DNA from: Bacteroidales bacterium
GTDB taxonomy: Bacteria > Bacteroidota > Bacteroidia > Bacteroidales > UBA1402
Assembly (NCBI GenBank): GCA_017468435.1
Contig: JAFUIP010000003.1
Span: forward strand, 1-64,000
Length of the DNA: 64,000 nt
Reading direction: 5' to 3'
In this document: positions 24,383 to 32,983 of the stretch, piece by piece
Layout of the letters: the number at the start of each line of letters is the position of its first letter
Numbering within the stretch: the stretch's first letter is position 1
Program-made: the position numbers and the translations under genes
Notes under the pieces: model-generated
What the model was told of the DNA's origin: nothing
The model's input: only the letters and a program-made list of their open reading frames with translations
Database searches by the model: none

Positions 24383-26392
24383 TTAATTAAGCATGACTTG
24401 GCCGCCAGTGATAGGCAAAGCCTGTCCAGTCTCGCCGAGCTGCTCCATCAAATAGAGCGCACCCTTGCAGACATCTTCGGGCGAGCAGCCTTTACGCATG
24501 GGCACTTGGGCCAGATAGAATTCTTTCACATCTTCTACAGTCTTGGCGCCGGGCACCTTGCCAGCCTTCAGATACTGAACGAACAAGCCGTTTTCAGGAT
24601 TGCTCCAAAGCGGACCATCGTAGAAGTTTCCGGGGCAGATGCTGTTCACTTTCACGCGGAAAGGAGCCAATTCCAAAGCAAAAGACTGCGTCAGACCGAT
24701 ACCGCCGAATTTACCGCCGGCGTAAGCAAAGTTAGCCTTGCTACCACGCAAACCAGATTTAGAGTTCACTTGGATAATGTCGGCATAATAATCTTCGCCT
24801 GAGTATTTGGTCTGCAATTTCATGACACGGCTCACCACCTTGGCGCAATAGAAATAAGCGTTGTAGTTAATCTTGGTCACGAATTCGAAATTTTCGGGCG
24901 TCATGTCTTCGAGGCCTCCGGCACGCAACACACCGGCATTGCTGATGAAAGTATCGATGGCACCGAAGTTGCAAATAGTCTGATGTACCAAATTTTCGAT
25001 GCTGGGGATATCAGAAACATTGGTCTTCACAAAGATAGCGCGATTGCTCTTGACCATGGCATTGAAACGAGAAACGGTAGCCTGTCCCACTTCTTCGTTG
25101 AGGTCGGCCACCACGATGTTGGCACCTTCGAGCAAGAGACAACGGGCAATTCCTTCGCCAAAACCCTGAGCAGCACCGGTCACCACGATGGTCTTGTTTT
25201 CGGCACGACCCGAAGCACCACCGGCAGCCACGCTACGACGATAATTTTCCACTTCCCAATTGTCGATGAAATCGATCTGAGCCTGAGTCATGGGATGAGC
25301 GCCGCCAAAGTTTTCGGCCAAAGCAGCAATCTTCATCGCATCCTCGAAAACATCTAAGATGATGTCACATTGAGCCGCATTATCGCCCACGGCAACCAAA
25401 CCTATTCCCTTGATAAGCAAAACCTTAGGCAGATAACCAAACTTAGCTACGAAAGCAGGAATAGCTTCTTTAGCCTGAGCAATCTTGGCTTCACTTTCTT
25501 CAGCATCTATATAAATGTAGTTCGATTTGCAATAAACGATACCGTCGGGCGTGAAAGGACGACTTACCTTTGCATAAGCCTCAGCGCTGTCGTAGAAAGA
25601 CTTCACCAAAGAATTCTTGCGCACTTTCAGCACTTTCAAATTGGCACCGGCATAAGGATTGCGAATACCGCTGCAAGTTTGTCCGGCCAATTGAATGGCT
25701 TCCTGACAAAGCATCATACGCAAAGCGGGCAGAACTTGTTCCGTGCAAGCGCAAGTGTCGCGTTCTTCGATAGCCAAAGGCTTCACTTCCAAAGCAGCCA
25801 AAATAGCATCGTATTGAGCTTTGATTTCTTCGATGGTATCGGCAGCCACGAAAATACCGTGATTTTGCAACCAGATAACGGAGGGTTCTTCACCGAAAGC
25901 CGCACGGTGAGCCTTGATAGAATCTTCTACCTTTTTAAATAAGACATAACCGGGATCGGTGTAAGGAATGTACAAAGCCTTTTCACCGAAAAGACGTTTC
26001 AAATCGCTTTCAGCATTTTGCGCACACATAAGTCCATTCACAGCTGTGGGATGCAAATGCACCACGAAAGCATAATTGATGACATTGTGCATGGAAGTTT
26101 CCACCGAAGGACGCTTGCCTTGTGAAATGCAGGCAGCAGCCAAATCGTTCTTTACCTGTTCTTCGCGCTCGGCCGTATTGTCGCTGTATTGTCTTTCCGA
26201 CAAAACCTGCAATTTCTGACGATCGAGCACAGCGAAACCATCTTCGGTAATGGTAGCCAAAGCCGAACCGGAAGCTTTCACCCAAAGTTTATCGGCCGTT
26301 TTATAAGAGGTATTTCCGCCACCTGCAATGACAAAGCGGCTATCTTTCCCGTAAAATTGGGAAATCTGAATCAAATCTTGTACTCCGTTCAT
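24383..26392 (-). CDS. Bifunctional class II aldolase / short-chain dehydrogenase
   Basis: A 669-residue fusion. The N-terminal half (about 1-380) is a class II aldolase/adducin domain with GGGNTSYK and WVKASGS. The C-terminal half (about 400-669) is a short-chain dehydrogenase with the Rossmann motif TGAAQGFGEGIAR, the ISNAGVL motif and the catalytic YAGGK. Related fusions act on rhamnulose-1-phosphate (aldolase plus lactaldehyde dehydrogenase), but substrate specificity here is not decided by the sequence. The ATG overlaps the PHP gene stop (ATGA), so the two are translationally coupled. It is the last gene of the E2-E3-E1-PHP operon, and no other rhamnose gene is nearby. Confidence 0.85.
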   Translation of the reverse strand: MNGVQDLIQISQFYGKDSRFVIAGGGNTSYKTADKLWVKASGSALATITEDGFAVLDRQKLQVLSERQYSDNTAEREEQVKNDLAAACISQGKRPSVETSMHNVINYAFVVHLHPTAVNGLMCAQNAESDLKRLFGEKALYIPYTDPGYVLFKKVEDSIKAHRAAFGEEPSVIWLQNHGIFVAADTIEEIKAQYDAILAALEVKPLAIEERDTCACTEQVLPALRMMLCQEAIQLAGQTCSGIRNPYAGANLKVLKVRKNSLVKSFYDSAEAYAKVSRPFTPDGIVYCKSNYIYIDAEESEAKIAQAKEAIPAFVAKFGYLPKVLLIKGIGLVAVGDNAAQCDIILDVFEDAMKIAALAENFGGAHPMTQAQIDFIDNWEVENYRRSVAAGGASGRAENKTIVVTGAAQGFGEGIARCLLLEGANIVVADLNEEVGQATVSRFNAMVKSNRAIFVKTNVSDIPSIENLVHQTICNFGAIDTFISNAGVLRAGGLEDMTPENFEFVTKINYNAYFYCAKVVSRVMKLQTKYSGEDYYADIIQVNSKSGLRGSKANFAYAGGKFGGIGLTQSFALELAPFRVKVNSICPGNFYDGPLWSNPENGLFVQYLKAGKVPGAKTVEDVKEFYLAQVPMRKGCSPEDVCKGALYLMEQLGETGQALPITGGQVMLN

Positions 26393-27543
26393 ACGCTAGC
26401 AATTAATTGTGCACCAAGTGCAATGTATTCGTCTCGTTTATCTACGGCAGCCACGCCATTGGCATCCACATAGCCTTGCAAGCCTTGTTTTACCAAATGC
26501 TGATGAGCAGCCACCACGCAGGCTCCTTCGTAATTGATTTGCAAAAGACGTTCGCTCAGAGGAGCTCCACCGCGAGCAAACAACTCAACAGGTTCCATGG
26601 CAGGCGTATTATGTTCGCTACCCAAGGTAACGACAAAGCCTTTGTCATGCAGATAAGAAGCATATTTTTCGAGCAGTTTCACGTCATTACGAGTGGTGAT
26701 AAATTCCACAGAATAGAAACCACGTTCACGCAAAACTTCTGCCACCTTTTCCAAATCGCCTTCGAAATCGGTGTAGCCACCCTTGGCATCATCGGCCAAG
26801 AAAGGATAAGTGGGAATACCGCCGGCAGCCAAAATGATGTCGCAAACGGTCTTCATGGGCAAGAAAGCCTTAGGATCTTCGGGCACGAAAGCAGCGCCGC
26901 CGGCCTTGAGCAGATTGCCACGGATTTCATTTTCCACAGCGGCCTCGTTTTCGATAGCCGACTTCAAAGCCTTTCCACCAAAGAGTTTTTCCAACAAAGC
27001 CTTGGCTTCTTCGGCATTGGCGGTGTGTTCGTACACCTTCATTCTCAGAGCCTTGGCCAGATGGCGTTCGCGAATACTTCCCTTGGTAAGCGTGTCGCAA
27101 ATCCACTGATAATCGAGTTGAAAACCTGCTTCGTTGGCAGCCAGATGTTCGTTCAATTTGGCGCACATGGCCTGTACCTGAGCATTGGCTTCGGCACGTA
27201 CATCGGCCAATTGAGTAGCATAAGGTTCGCCCAAGCTCAAAGGACAAGTCAATCCCTTACCGCTCAGATAGGTACGTCCGGGATTACCGGGATCGTTCAC
27301 GCGCAAACCGGCCTTCTGATCTTCTTCGTTCAAAGAAATGAATTCGATGTTGAACAAGGGATACAAATGACGTTTGCGGCAACCTTCGTTCCAGGCTTCA
27401 TAACCTTCGGTAGAATAGAAATCGTTGATTCCCACCACCTTTACACCTTCGGCAAGCGCCTTGTCCAGCGCTTCGTCAATTCCTGAAAAAGCGCTGAACG
27501 AATAAGGCGTATGCAAGTGTGCGTTTACTTTTATTGTTTCCAT
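26389..27543 (-). CDS. PHP-domain metal-dependent hydrolase-like protein
   Basis: A 384-residue protein beginning METIKVNAHLHTPYSFSAF, which is PHP motif I (HxH). The usual second motif TDHG/TDHD is replaced by INDFYS. Further possible metal ligands are in NIEFISL and LGSEHNTPAMEP. PHP proteins are phosphoesterases or carbohydrate-phosphate hydrolases; the replaced His may mean altered metal binding. I use the ATG at 27543; a TTG at 27549 would add two residues. It starts 12 nt after the E1 stop and overlaps the aldolase/SDR start by 4 nt. Confidence 0.75.
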   Translation of the reverse strand: METIKVNAHLHTPYSFSAFSGIDEALDKALAEGVKVVGINDFYSTEGYEAWNEGCRKRHLYPLFNIEFISLNEEDQKAGLRVNDPGNPGRTYLSGKGLTCPLSLGEPYATQLADVRAEANAQVQAMCAKLNEHLAANEAGFQLDYQWICDTLTKGSIRERHLAKALRMKVYEHTANAEEAKALLEKLFGGKALKSAIENEAAVENEIRGNLLKAGGAAFVPEDPKAFLPMKTVCDIILAAGGIPTYPFLADDAKGGYTDFEGDLEKVAEVLRERGFYSVEFITTRNDVKLLEKYASYLHDKGFVVTLGSEHNTPAMEPVELFARGGAPLSERLLQINYEGACVVAAHQHLVKQGLQGYVDANGVAAVDKRDEYIALGAQLIASV

Positions 27544-27555
27544 TGTCAAGAACGA

Positions 27556-30033
27556 TTAGATACCCTTCTTAGCACGGATAACTTGCTGAGCACAAGTAAG
27601 GTTAGCTGTAGGAACATAGTCCTTCAAAGGCATCATCTTTTCGTGGATGGCATCGAGGAACCAGATAGGCTGCGGGAAGAAAGCTTCTTCCAATTCGTGA
27701 CAAGGCGTGATCCAGTTGCGTGAACCAAGTACCACAGGAGCTGCATCCAGATAGTCGAAGCAGAGGTCGGTGATGTTGGCAGCCAAGTCGTTCAAGAATG
27801 AACCACGGGCAGAAGCATCGCCGGCGATGATGATGCGACCGGTCTTCTTCACAGATTCGATAACCTTTTCATAGTTGAAGGGAACCATTGAGCGAGCGTC
27901 GATGACTTCGGCTTCCAAACCATATTTTTCCTTCAACATATCGGCAGCTTCCAAAGCACGATACAAGGTAGCACCGATGGTCAGGAAGGTAACGTCCTTA
28001 CCGGCACGCTTGATGTCGGGTTCACCAATGGGAATTTCGTAATATTCAGCGGGAACACCTTCGGTATGGAATTCTTCACCCTTATCGTAAATACGCTGGC
28101 TTTCGAAGAAGATAACAGGGTCGGTGCCTTGCAATGCGGCGTTCATCAAGCCCTTGGCATCGTAAGGAGTAACAGGGAATACCACCTTCAAACCGGGGAT
28201 GTGTGCGCAAAGACCGGTCCAGTCTTGTGAGTGCTGTGCACCATATTTTGAACCTACAGAAACGCGAACCACTACAGGCATTTTCAGGATGTTACCCGAC
28301 ATAGCCTGCCACTTGGGCAACTGGTTGAAGATTTCGTCGCCACAGCAACCGAGGAAGTCGCAATACATGATTTCGGGCACTACGCGGCCGCCGCACATGG
28401 CGTAACCGATGGCCGTACCGATAATGGCAGCTTCGGCAATGGGCGAGTTGAACAAACGATGAGGAGGCAAGGTTTCGGTCATTCCCTGATATACGGCGAA
28501 CGCACCACCCCATTCACGGTTTTCTTCACCATAAGCCACCAAAGAAGCATCCTTATAGAAACGGTCGATCATAGCTTCGAAGATACCGTCCTTGATGTTG
28601 TACATCTTCATCTTGCTGACGGGCTTGCCTTCGGCATCCTTGTAGAAACGAGTCTTAGCGGCAATTTTCTTGACGCGAGGACATTCTTCGATAGGCATAT
28701 AAACGTCGGGCTTAGCGGTGTTCATAGCATCTACACTTTCGTTAGAGAACATCATTTCGCCCAAGAGTTCGGTGTTCTTGCTCAAATCCATACGGGGCGA
28801 CAATTCGTCGTCGATGGCGAGTTTGTACATTTCGAACATATTGTTCTTCACTTCGGCCTGCATAGCTTCCAAGTCGGCATCAACAGCCAAACCGGCTTCT
28901 TTCAGTTTTTCGCCGTAAGCCACGATACAGTCTTCCTGCATCCACAATTCGATTTCTTCCTTGGTACGATAAGATGATTGGTCTGAAGGAGAGTGACCTG
29001 AATAACGATAAGTAACCACGTCAAGCAAAGCGGGACCTTTCTTGTCAAGCAACAAAGCTTTCTTGCGACGGAAAGCATCGATAACTGCCAAAGGATCGTA
29101 ACCGTCAACGCGTTCGGCGTGCATAGCGTCTACGTTGAAACCGGCACCCAAACGAGCAGCCATATCGTAACCCATGGTTTCACCACGAGTCTGACCACCC
29201 ATGGCATATTGGTTGTCCATTACGTTGAACAATACGGGCAGACCACCCTTCATATCGCCTTCCCACATGGTGTGGAACTGGTCCATAGAAGCAAAAGTCA
29301 TACCTTCCAACACCGGACCACGAGCCAAAGAACCGTCACCGATGTTACATACTACGATACCTTTCTTGCGGTTTACTTTCTTATACAAAGCAGCACCTAC
29401 AGAAATACTACCCGAACCACCTACGATAGCGTTGTTGGGATAGATACCGAAAGGAGTGAAGAAAGTGTGCATAGAACCACCCAAACCTTTGTTGAAACCG
29501 GTTTCGCGGGCAAAGATTTCAGCGATAGCTCCGTAAAGCAAGAAGCGGATACCCAATTCCTTGGTATTGTTGCCTTCGTAACCTTTCTTGGCCACGTTCA
29601 AAGTAGCACCACCCCAGAATTCTTCCATCACCTTGGTCAAATCTTCGTCGCTGAGCAATTGGATAGAACGCAAACCTTTGGCCAAGATTTCACCATGACT
29701 ACGGTGAGAACCAAAAATAAAGTCGTCGGTGTCGAGGTTGTAAGCCATACCCACAGCAGCAGCTTCCTGACCGGCAGAAAGGTGAGCAGGACCGGGGTTA
29801 TTATAAGCCACGCCATTGTAAGCACCGGTGGTCTTCACCAGGTTCAGCATGGTTTCGAACTCACGGATATAGAACATATCACGATAGATACGCAAGAGGT
29901 CTTCTTTGGTGAAGTTGCCTTCTTTCATTTCGTCCTTGATGCTCTTGTTGTACTGCATCACAGGGATAGGAGCAATCTTGATTTCTCCGGCTTTGCGAAC
30001 CTCTTTGGGATCGATAAAAATTGATTTTGGCAT
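27556..30033 (-). CDS. 2-oxoacid dehydrogenase E1, fused alpha and beta subunits
   Basis: An 825-residue thiamine-diphosphate enzyme. Residues 1 to about 400 are E1 alpha (HRSHGEILAKG, GLGGSMH, the ThDP motif starting IGDGSLARG and ending NVMDNQYAMGG, then YRYSGHS). From about residue 480 comes E1 beta (RLFNSPIAEAAIIG, EIMYCDFLG, FFESQRIYD, EVIDARSMVPF). It decarboxylates a 2-oxoacid and passes the acyl group to lipoyl-E2. The alpha-beta fusion is common in Bacteroidota and usually annotated as branched-chain or pyruvate dehydrogenase; I cannot tell which. Third gene of the operon, 41 nt after E3. Confidence 0.9.
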   Translation of the reverse strand: MPKSIFIDPKEVRKAGEIKIAPIPVMQYNKSIKDEMKEGNFTKEDLLRIYRDMFYIREFETMLNLVKTTGAYNGVAYNNPGPAHLSAGQEAAAVGMAYNLDTDDFIFGSHRSHGEILAKGLRSIQLLSDEDLTKVMEEFWGGATLNVAKKGYEGNNTKELGIRFLLYGAIAEIFARETGFNKGLGGSMHTFFTPFGIYPNNAIVGGSGSISVGAALYKKVNRKKGIVVCNIGDGSLARGPVLEGMTFASMDQFHTMWEGDMKGGLPVLFNVMDNQYAMGGQTRGETMGYDMAARLGAGFNVDAMHAERVDGYDPLAVIDAFRRKKALLLDKKGPALLDVVTYRYSGHSPSDQSSYRTKEEIELWMQEDCIVAYGEKLKEAGLAVDADLEAMQAEVKNNMFEMYKLAIDDELSPRMDLSKNTELLGEMMFSNESVDAMNTAKPDVYMPIEECPRVKKIAAKTRFYKDAEGKPVSKMKMYNIKDGIFEAMIDRFYKDASLVAYGEENREWGGAFAVYQGMTETLPPHRLFNSPIAEAAIIGTAIGYAMCGGRVVPEIMYCDFLGCCGDEIFNQLPKWQAMSGNILKMPVVVRVSVGSKYGAQHSQDWTGLCAHIPGLKVVFPVTPYDAKGLMNAALQGTDPVIFFESQRIYDKGEEFHTEGVPAEYYEIPIGEPDIKRAGKDVTFLTIGATLYRALEAADMLKEKYGLEAEVIDARSMVPFNYEKVIESVKKTGRIIIAGDASARGSFLNDLAANITDLCFDYLDAAPVVLGSRNWITPCHELEEAFFPQPIWFLDAIHEKMMPLKDYVPTANLTCAQQVIRAKKGI

Positions 30034-30074
30034 AATGTTTATTGTTTAAATGATTATTTCTTCTGACACTTCTC

Positions 30075-31433
30075 TCAATGCATGCTGAAAGCAGTTTCCT
30101 TGATAATTTCGCCCACGGTAGGATGCGGGAACACCACTTCTTTGAGTTGTTCCACCGTCATTTCCTGTTCGATGGCAATGCAAGCGCTTTGGATGATTTC
30201 GCTACAAGGATTACCCAACATGTGAACACCCAGCACTTCGTGATACTTCTTGCCGACGATGATTTTGCAGATACCTTCGCCGCCTTCGTTTTCAGCCACG
30301 AAACGACCCGAATAAGCCATAGGCAGTTTCAGCACGGTAAAGTCGATGTTCTTAGCCTTGGCCTGTTCTTCGGTCAGACCCACGCCGGCCACTTCGGGAT
30401 TGGTGTACACCACGCCGGGGATAGCATCGTAACGCATGCGGTCGTTCTTGCCCAGTATATTGTTGATGGCCACTTCGCCTTCGCGAGAAGCCGTGTGAGC
30501 CAAGAGAGAGAAGCCCGTCACGTCACCGGCGGCATATACGTTAGGCACGTTGGTGCGCATACGGTCGTCCACCTTGATGCCGCGTTCTGCTTCCACGCCG
30601 ATATTTTCCAAGCCTAAGCCCTTGATGTTGGCACGACGACCTACAGAAACCAGGATCTTGTCGCCACTCACGCGCTGAGTCTTGCCTTCGGGATCTTCGT
30701 AAACCACGGTATTTCCTTCGATGCCAACCACTTTACAACGCAAGTTGAAAGCGATGCCCTTCTTGGCATACATGGCACGCAACATGGCAGAGATTTCGCC
30801 GTCCAGGCCGCCCAGAATTTCGGGCAACATTTCGATAACGGTCACCTTGGTACCCAGATTGTTGAAGAATGAAGCAAATTCCATACCGATAACGCCACCG
30901 CCGATAACCACCAATTCCTTGGGTTGTTCGCGCATGGCCAGTATTTCACGGTTGGTCACAATCACGTCGCCGGCTTCCTGCAATCCGGGAATCGGGGGAA
31001 CGAAAGCTTCGGAACCAGAGCAAATAAGCAAATTCTTGGCCAAGTAAGTTTCGCCATTGGCGCTCAAGCTGATACCTTCGGCGCTACGACCTTCGATGGT
31101 AGCCAAAGCGGGAACCACCTTCACTTTGTAGGCCTTCATGGCAGCTTTCACACCACCTACCAACTTCTTTACCACTTTGTCTTTACGATCGACAATCTTG
31201 CCATAATCGAAAACAGGGTTTTCCACGCTGACACCGTATTGTTCGCCGTGCAAGGCATAATTATAGACTTTGGCGCTATACAGAAGCGTCTTGGTGGGGA
31301 TACAGCCTTCGTTCAGACAAACACCGCCCAATTCTCTTTTTTCGAACAGTACCACAGACAAACCGGCTGCGCCTGCTCTTTCGGCAGCCACATATCCACC
31401 AGGGCCACCACCAATGATTGCTACATCAAACAT
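30075..31433 (-). CDS. lpdA: Dihydrolipoyl dehydrogenase (E3)
   Basis: A 452-residue flavoprotein that reoxidises dihydrolipoamide with NAD+. It has the FAD motif GGGPGG (8-13), the redox disulfide GGVCLNEGC (Cys39 and Cys44), the NAD motif GGGVIGMEFA, and the terminal His-Glu pair in HPTVGEI. The length is standard. It lies between E2 (12 nt upstream) and E1 (41 nt downstream), so it serves this complex. Confidence 0.96.
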   Translation of the reverse strand: MFDVAIIGGGPGGYVAAERAGAAGLSVVLFEKRELGGVCLNEGCIPTKTLLYSAKVYNYALHGEQYGVSVENPVFDYGKIVDRKDKVVKKLVGGVKAAMKAYKVKVVPALATIEGRSAEGISLSANGETYLAKNLLICSGSEAFVPPIPGLQEAGDVIVTNREILAMREQPKELVVIGGGVIGMEFASFFNNLGTKVTVIEMLPEILGGLDGEISAMLRAMYAKKGIAFNLRCKVVGIEGNTVVYEDPEGKTQRVSGDKILVSVGRRANIKGLGLENIGVEAERGIKVDDRMRTNVPNVYAAGDVTGFSLLAHTASREGEVAINNILGKNDRMRYDAIPGVVYTNPEVAGVGLTEEQAKAKNIDFTVLKLPMAYSGRFVAENEGGEGICKIIVGKKYHEVLGVHMLGNPCSEIIQSACIAIEQEMTVEQLKEVVFPHPTVGEIIKETAFSMH

Positions 31434-31445
31434 CGTTCTATGTTT

Positions 31446-32807
31446 TTAAAAATCAATATCCAAGTTTTCAATTTCAATGGCAATTTGTTTCAAGAAACGC
31501 GTTGCTTCGCCTCCATCCAAAGCACGATGGTCGTAGGTAAGGCTCAAGCCGATGTAAGGCACGAAAGCATATACACCGCCACCCAGATCCTTAGGACGGG
31601 GAACAATAGTATTCACGCCCAAGATGGCGCTCTGAGGCACGTTGATGATAGGCGTAAACACTTCCACACCGTAATTTCCAAGGTTGCTCACGGTGAATGA
31701 AGCAGCCTGTGACGAAAGCAAATCGGGATTGATGCAACCCTTCTTGCAGTCTTCGGCCACCTTCTTCAGCTGGTTGCTCAAACCGGTGATAGACAAATCG
31801 TCGGCGTTCTTAACGGTGGGCACCATCAAGCCGCGTTCGGTATCGACAGCCAGACCGAGGTGAACCTTGTTGAACAAACGCATGGCATCGCCCAAGCAGT
31901 GAGAGTTGGCGTTGGGGAATTTCTGCAAAGCCTTCACCACGGCGAAGCAAACCAAGTCGTTGATGGTAACGTTGGCCTTGATGCGACCTTCTTCGTAAGC
32001 TTTCTTGGCTTTTTTGCGCAAAGCCTGCAAACGACGGGCATCGGCACCCAAGTGGTGAGTGAGCTGAGCCGAGTTCTGCAAAGAATTGTACATAGCGTTG
32101 GCGATAAGCTTGCGCATATTGCTCATCTTGACAACCTTGAAGTCTTCGCCTTCGCCAGGGATGTCGGTATGGTTGGGTTGAGCCACCTTCAGATCGCCGG
32201 CCTTGACGGTACCGGCCAAGCCTGAACCTTGGGCAGGAGCTTGCAAACCACCTTCGGCCAACATTGCCTTAGCCTTGCCGGTGAGCTTGTTGCCGGCAGC
32301 GATAGCAGCCTGCACGTCGCGTTCGATGATGCGACCCTGAGGACCTGTACCGGCCACAACGTCCAAGTTGACCAATTCTTTTTCGGCCAGGTTGCGAGCG
32401 CGGGGAGAAATGAATTTCTCGCCGGAGGTGGCGACCGGAGCGGCAGCGACGGGAGCCGCCTCTACTGCTGCGGGAGCGGCAGGTGCAGCTGCGGGAGCGG
32501 CTGCGGCGGGTGCAGCCTCAGCGGCAGGTGCTGCAGGAGTGCTATCGCCCAACAATGCAGACACATCTTCACCGGGCTGTCCGATAATCATAACATTGGT
32601 CAATACGGGAACTTCGTCACCTTCGTTGTAGAGGCATTCCAAAACCACGCCGTCCACTTGCGATTCTTCTTCGAAAGAAGCCTTGTCGGTTTCGTAGGCA
32701 AACAAGATGTCTCCCTTCTTCACTTCTTCACCTTTCTGCTTGATAGAGGCTATGATACAGCTCTCAACAGATTGCCCTTGCTTGGGCATAATTACTACAG
32801 TTGCCAT
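31446..32807 (-). CDS. 2-oxoacid dehydrogenase E2 (dihydrolipoamide acyltransferase)
   Basis: A 453-residue protein. An N-terminal lipoyl domain carries the modified lysine in ETDKASF (Lys42). A flexible Ala/Pro-rich linker (about 90-130), typical of E2, is followed by the E1/E3-binding domain (ISPRARNLAEKE, GTGPQGRIIERDV). The C-terminal acyltransferase domain has the catalytic motif DHRALDG. It forms the core of the complex and is the first gene of the operon behind a perfect promoter. The lipoate needed can be supplied through LipB, encoded at 54590-55387. Confidence 0.93.
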   Translation of the reverse strand: MATVVIMPKQGQSVESCIIASIKQKGEEVKKGDILFAYETDKASFEEESQVDGVVLECLYNEGDEVPVLTNVMIIGQPGEDVSALLGDSTPAAPAAEAAPAAAAPAAAPAAPAAVEAAPVAAAPVATSGEKFISPRARNLAEKELVNLDVVAGTGPQGRIIERDVQAAIAAGNKLTGKAKAMLAEGGLQAPAQGSGLAGTVKAGDLKVAQPNHTDIPGEGEDFKVVKMSNMRKLIANAMYNSLQNSAQLTHHLGADARRLQALRKKAKKAYEEGRIKANVTINDLVCFAVVKALQKFPNANSHCLGDAMRLFNKVHLGLAVDTERGLMVPTVKNADDLSITGLSNQLKKVAEDCKKGCINPDLLSSQAASFTVSNLGNYGVEVFTPIINVPQSAILGVNTIVPRPKDLGGGVYAFVPYIGLSLTYDHRALDGGEATRFLKQIAIEIENLDIDF

Positions 32808-32848
32808 AATTTTTTGTTTATATGAATACTTCTTAATTTTCTAACCTG

Positions 32849-32880
32849 CAAAAATAAGCAACTCTATTGTCTTTTTCAAA
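32849..32880 (-). promoter_or_regulatory. Promoter of the E2-E3-E1-PHP-aldolase operon
   Basis: On the minus strand TTTG (32877-32880), 20 nt, then TATTTTTG (32849-32856): a perfect match, about 42 nt before the E2 start. Confidence 0.8.
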
Positions 32881-32907
32881 GCATATTTCCACTTTTTTGG
32901 CATTTCA

Positions 32908-32950
32908 CCTAATATAAAAATAAAGAGGCCGAACCTCGCGGTCCGGCCTC
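32908..32950 (-). terminator. Intrinsic terminator of the pectinesterase-like gene
   Basis: A stem GAGGCCG-x-AC / GT-x-CGGCCTC (32925-32950) with a 6-nt loop. On the minus strand it is followed by a T-rich run (TTTATTTTTATATT). It lies 34 nt after the stop codon at 32984 and also separates that gene from the E2 operon. Confidence 0.85.
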
Positions 32951-32983
32951 CATCGTATTATCAGAATCAGCCATTAGAAAAAC

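Noticed and set aside
24198..24386. 62- and 78-codon frames over the 87-bp repeats
   Set aside because: They simply read through the tandem hairpin units; the peptides repeat the DNA period and match no family.
29119..30024. 301-codon frame antisense to the E1 gene
   Set aside because: The E1 protein is highly conserved across its length; the antisense frame has no family motifs.
32430..32540. Ala-rich low-complexity segment in E2 as an unusual repeat
   Set aside because: Ala/Pro-rich swinging-arm linkers are normal in E2 proteins.
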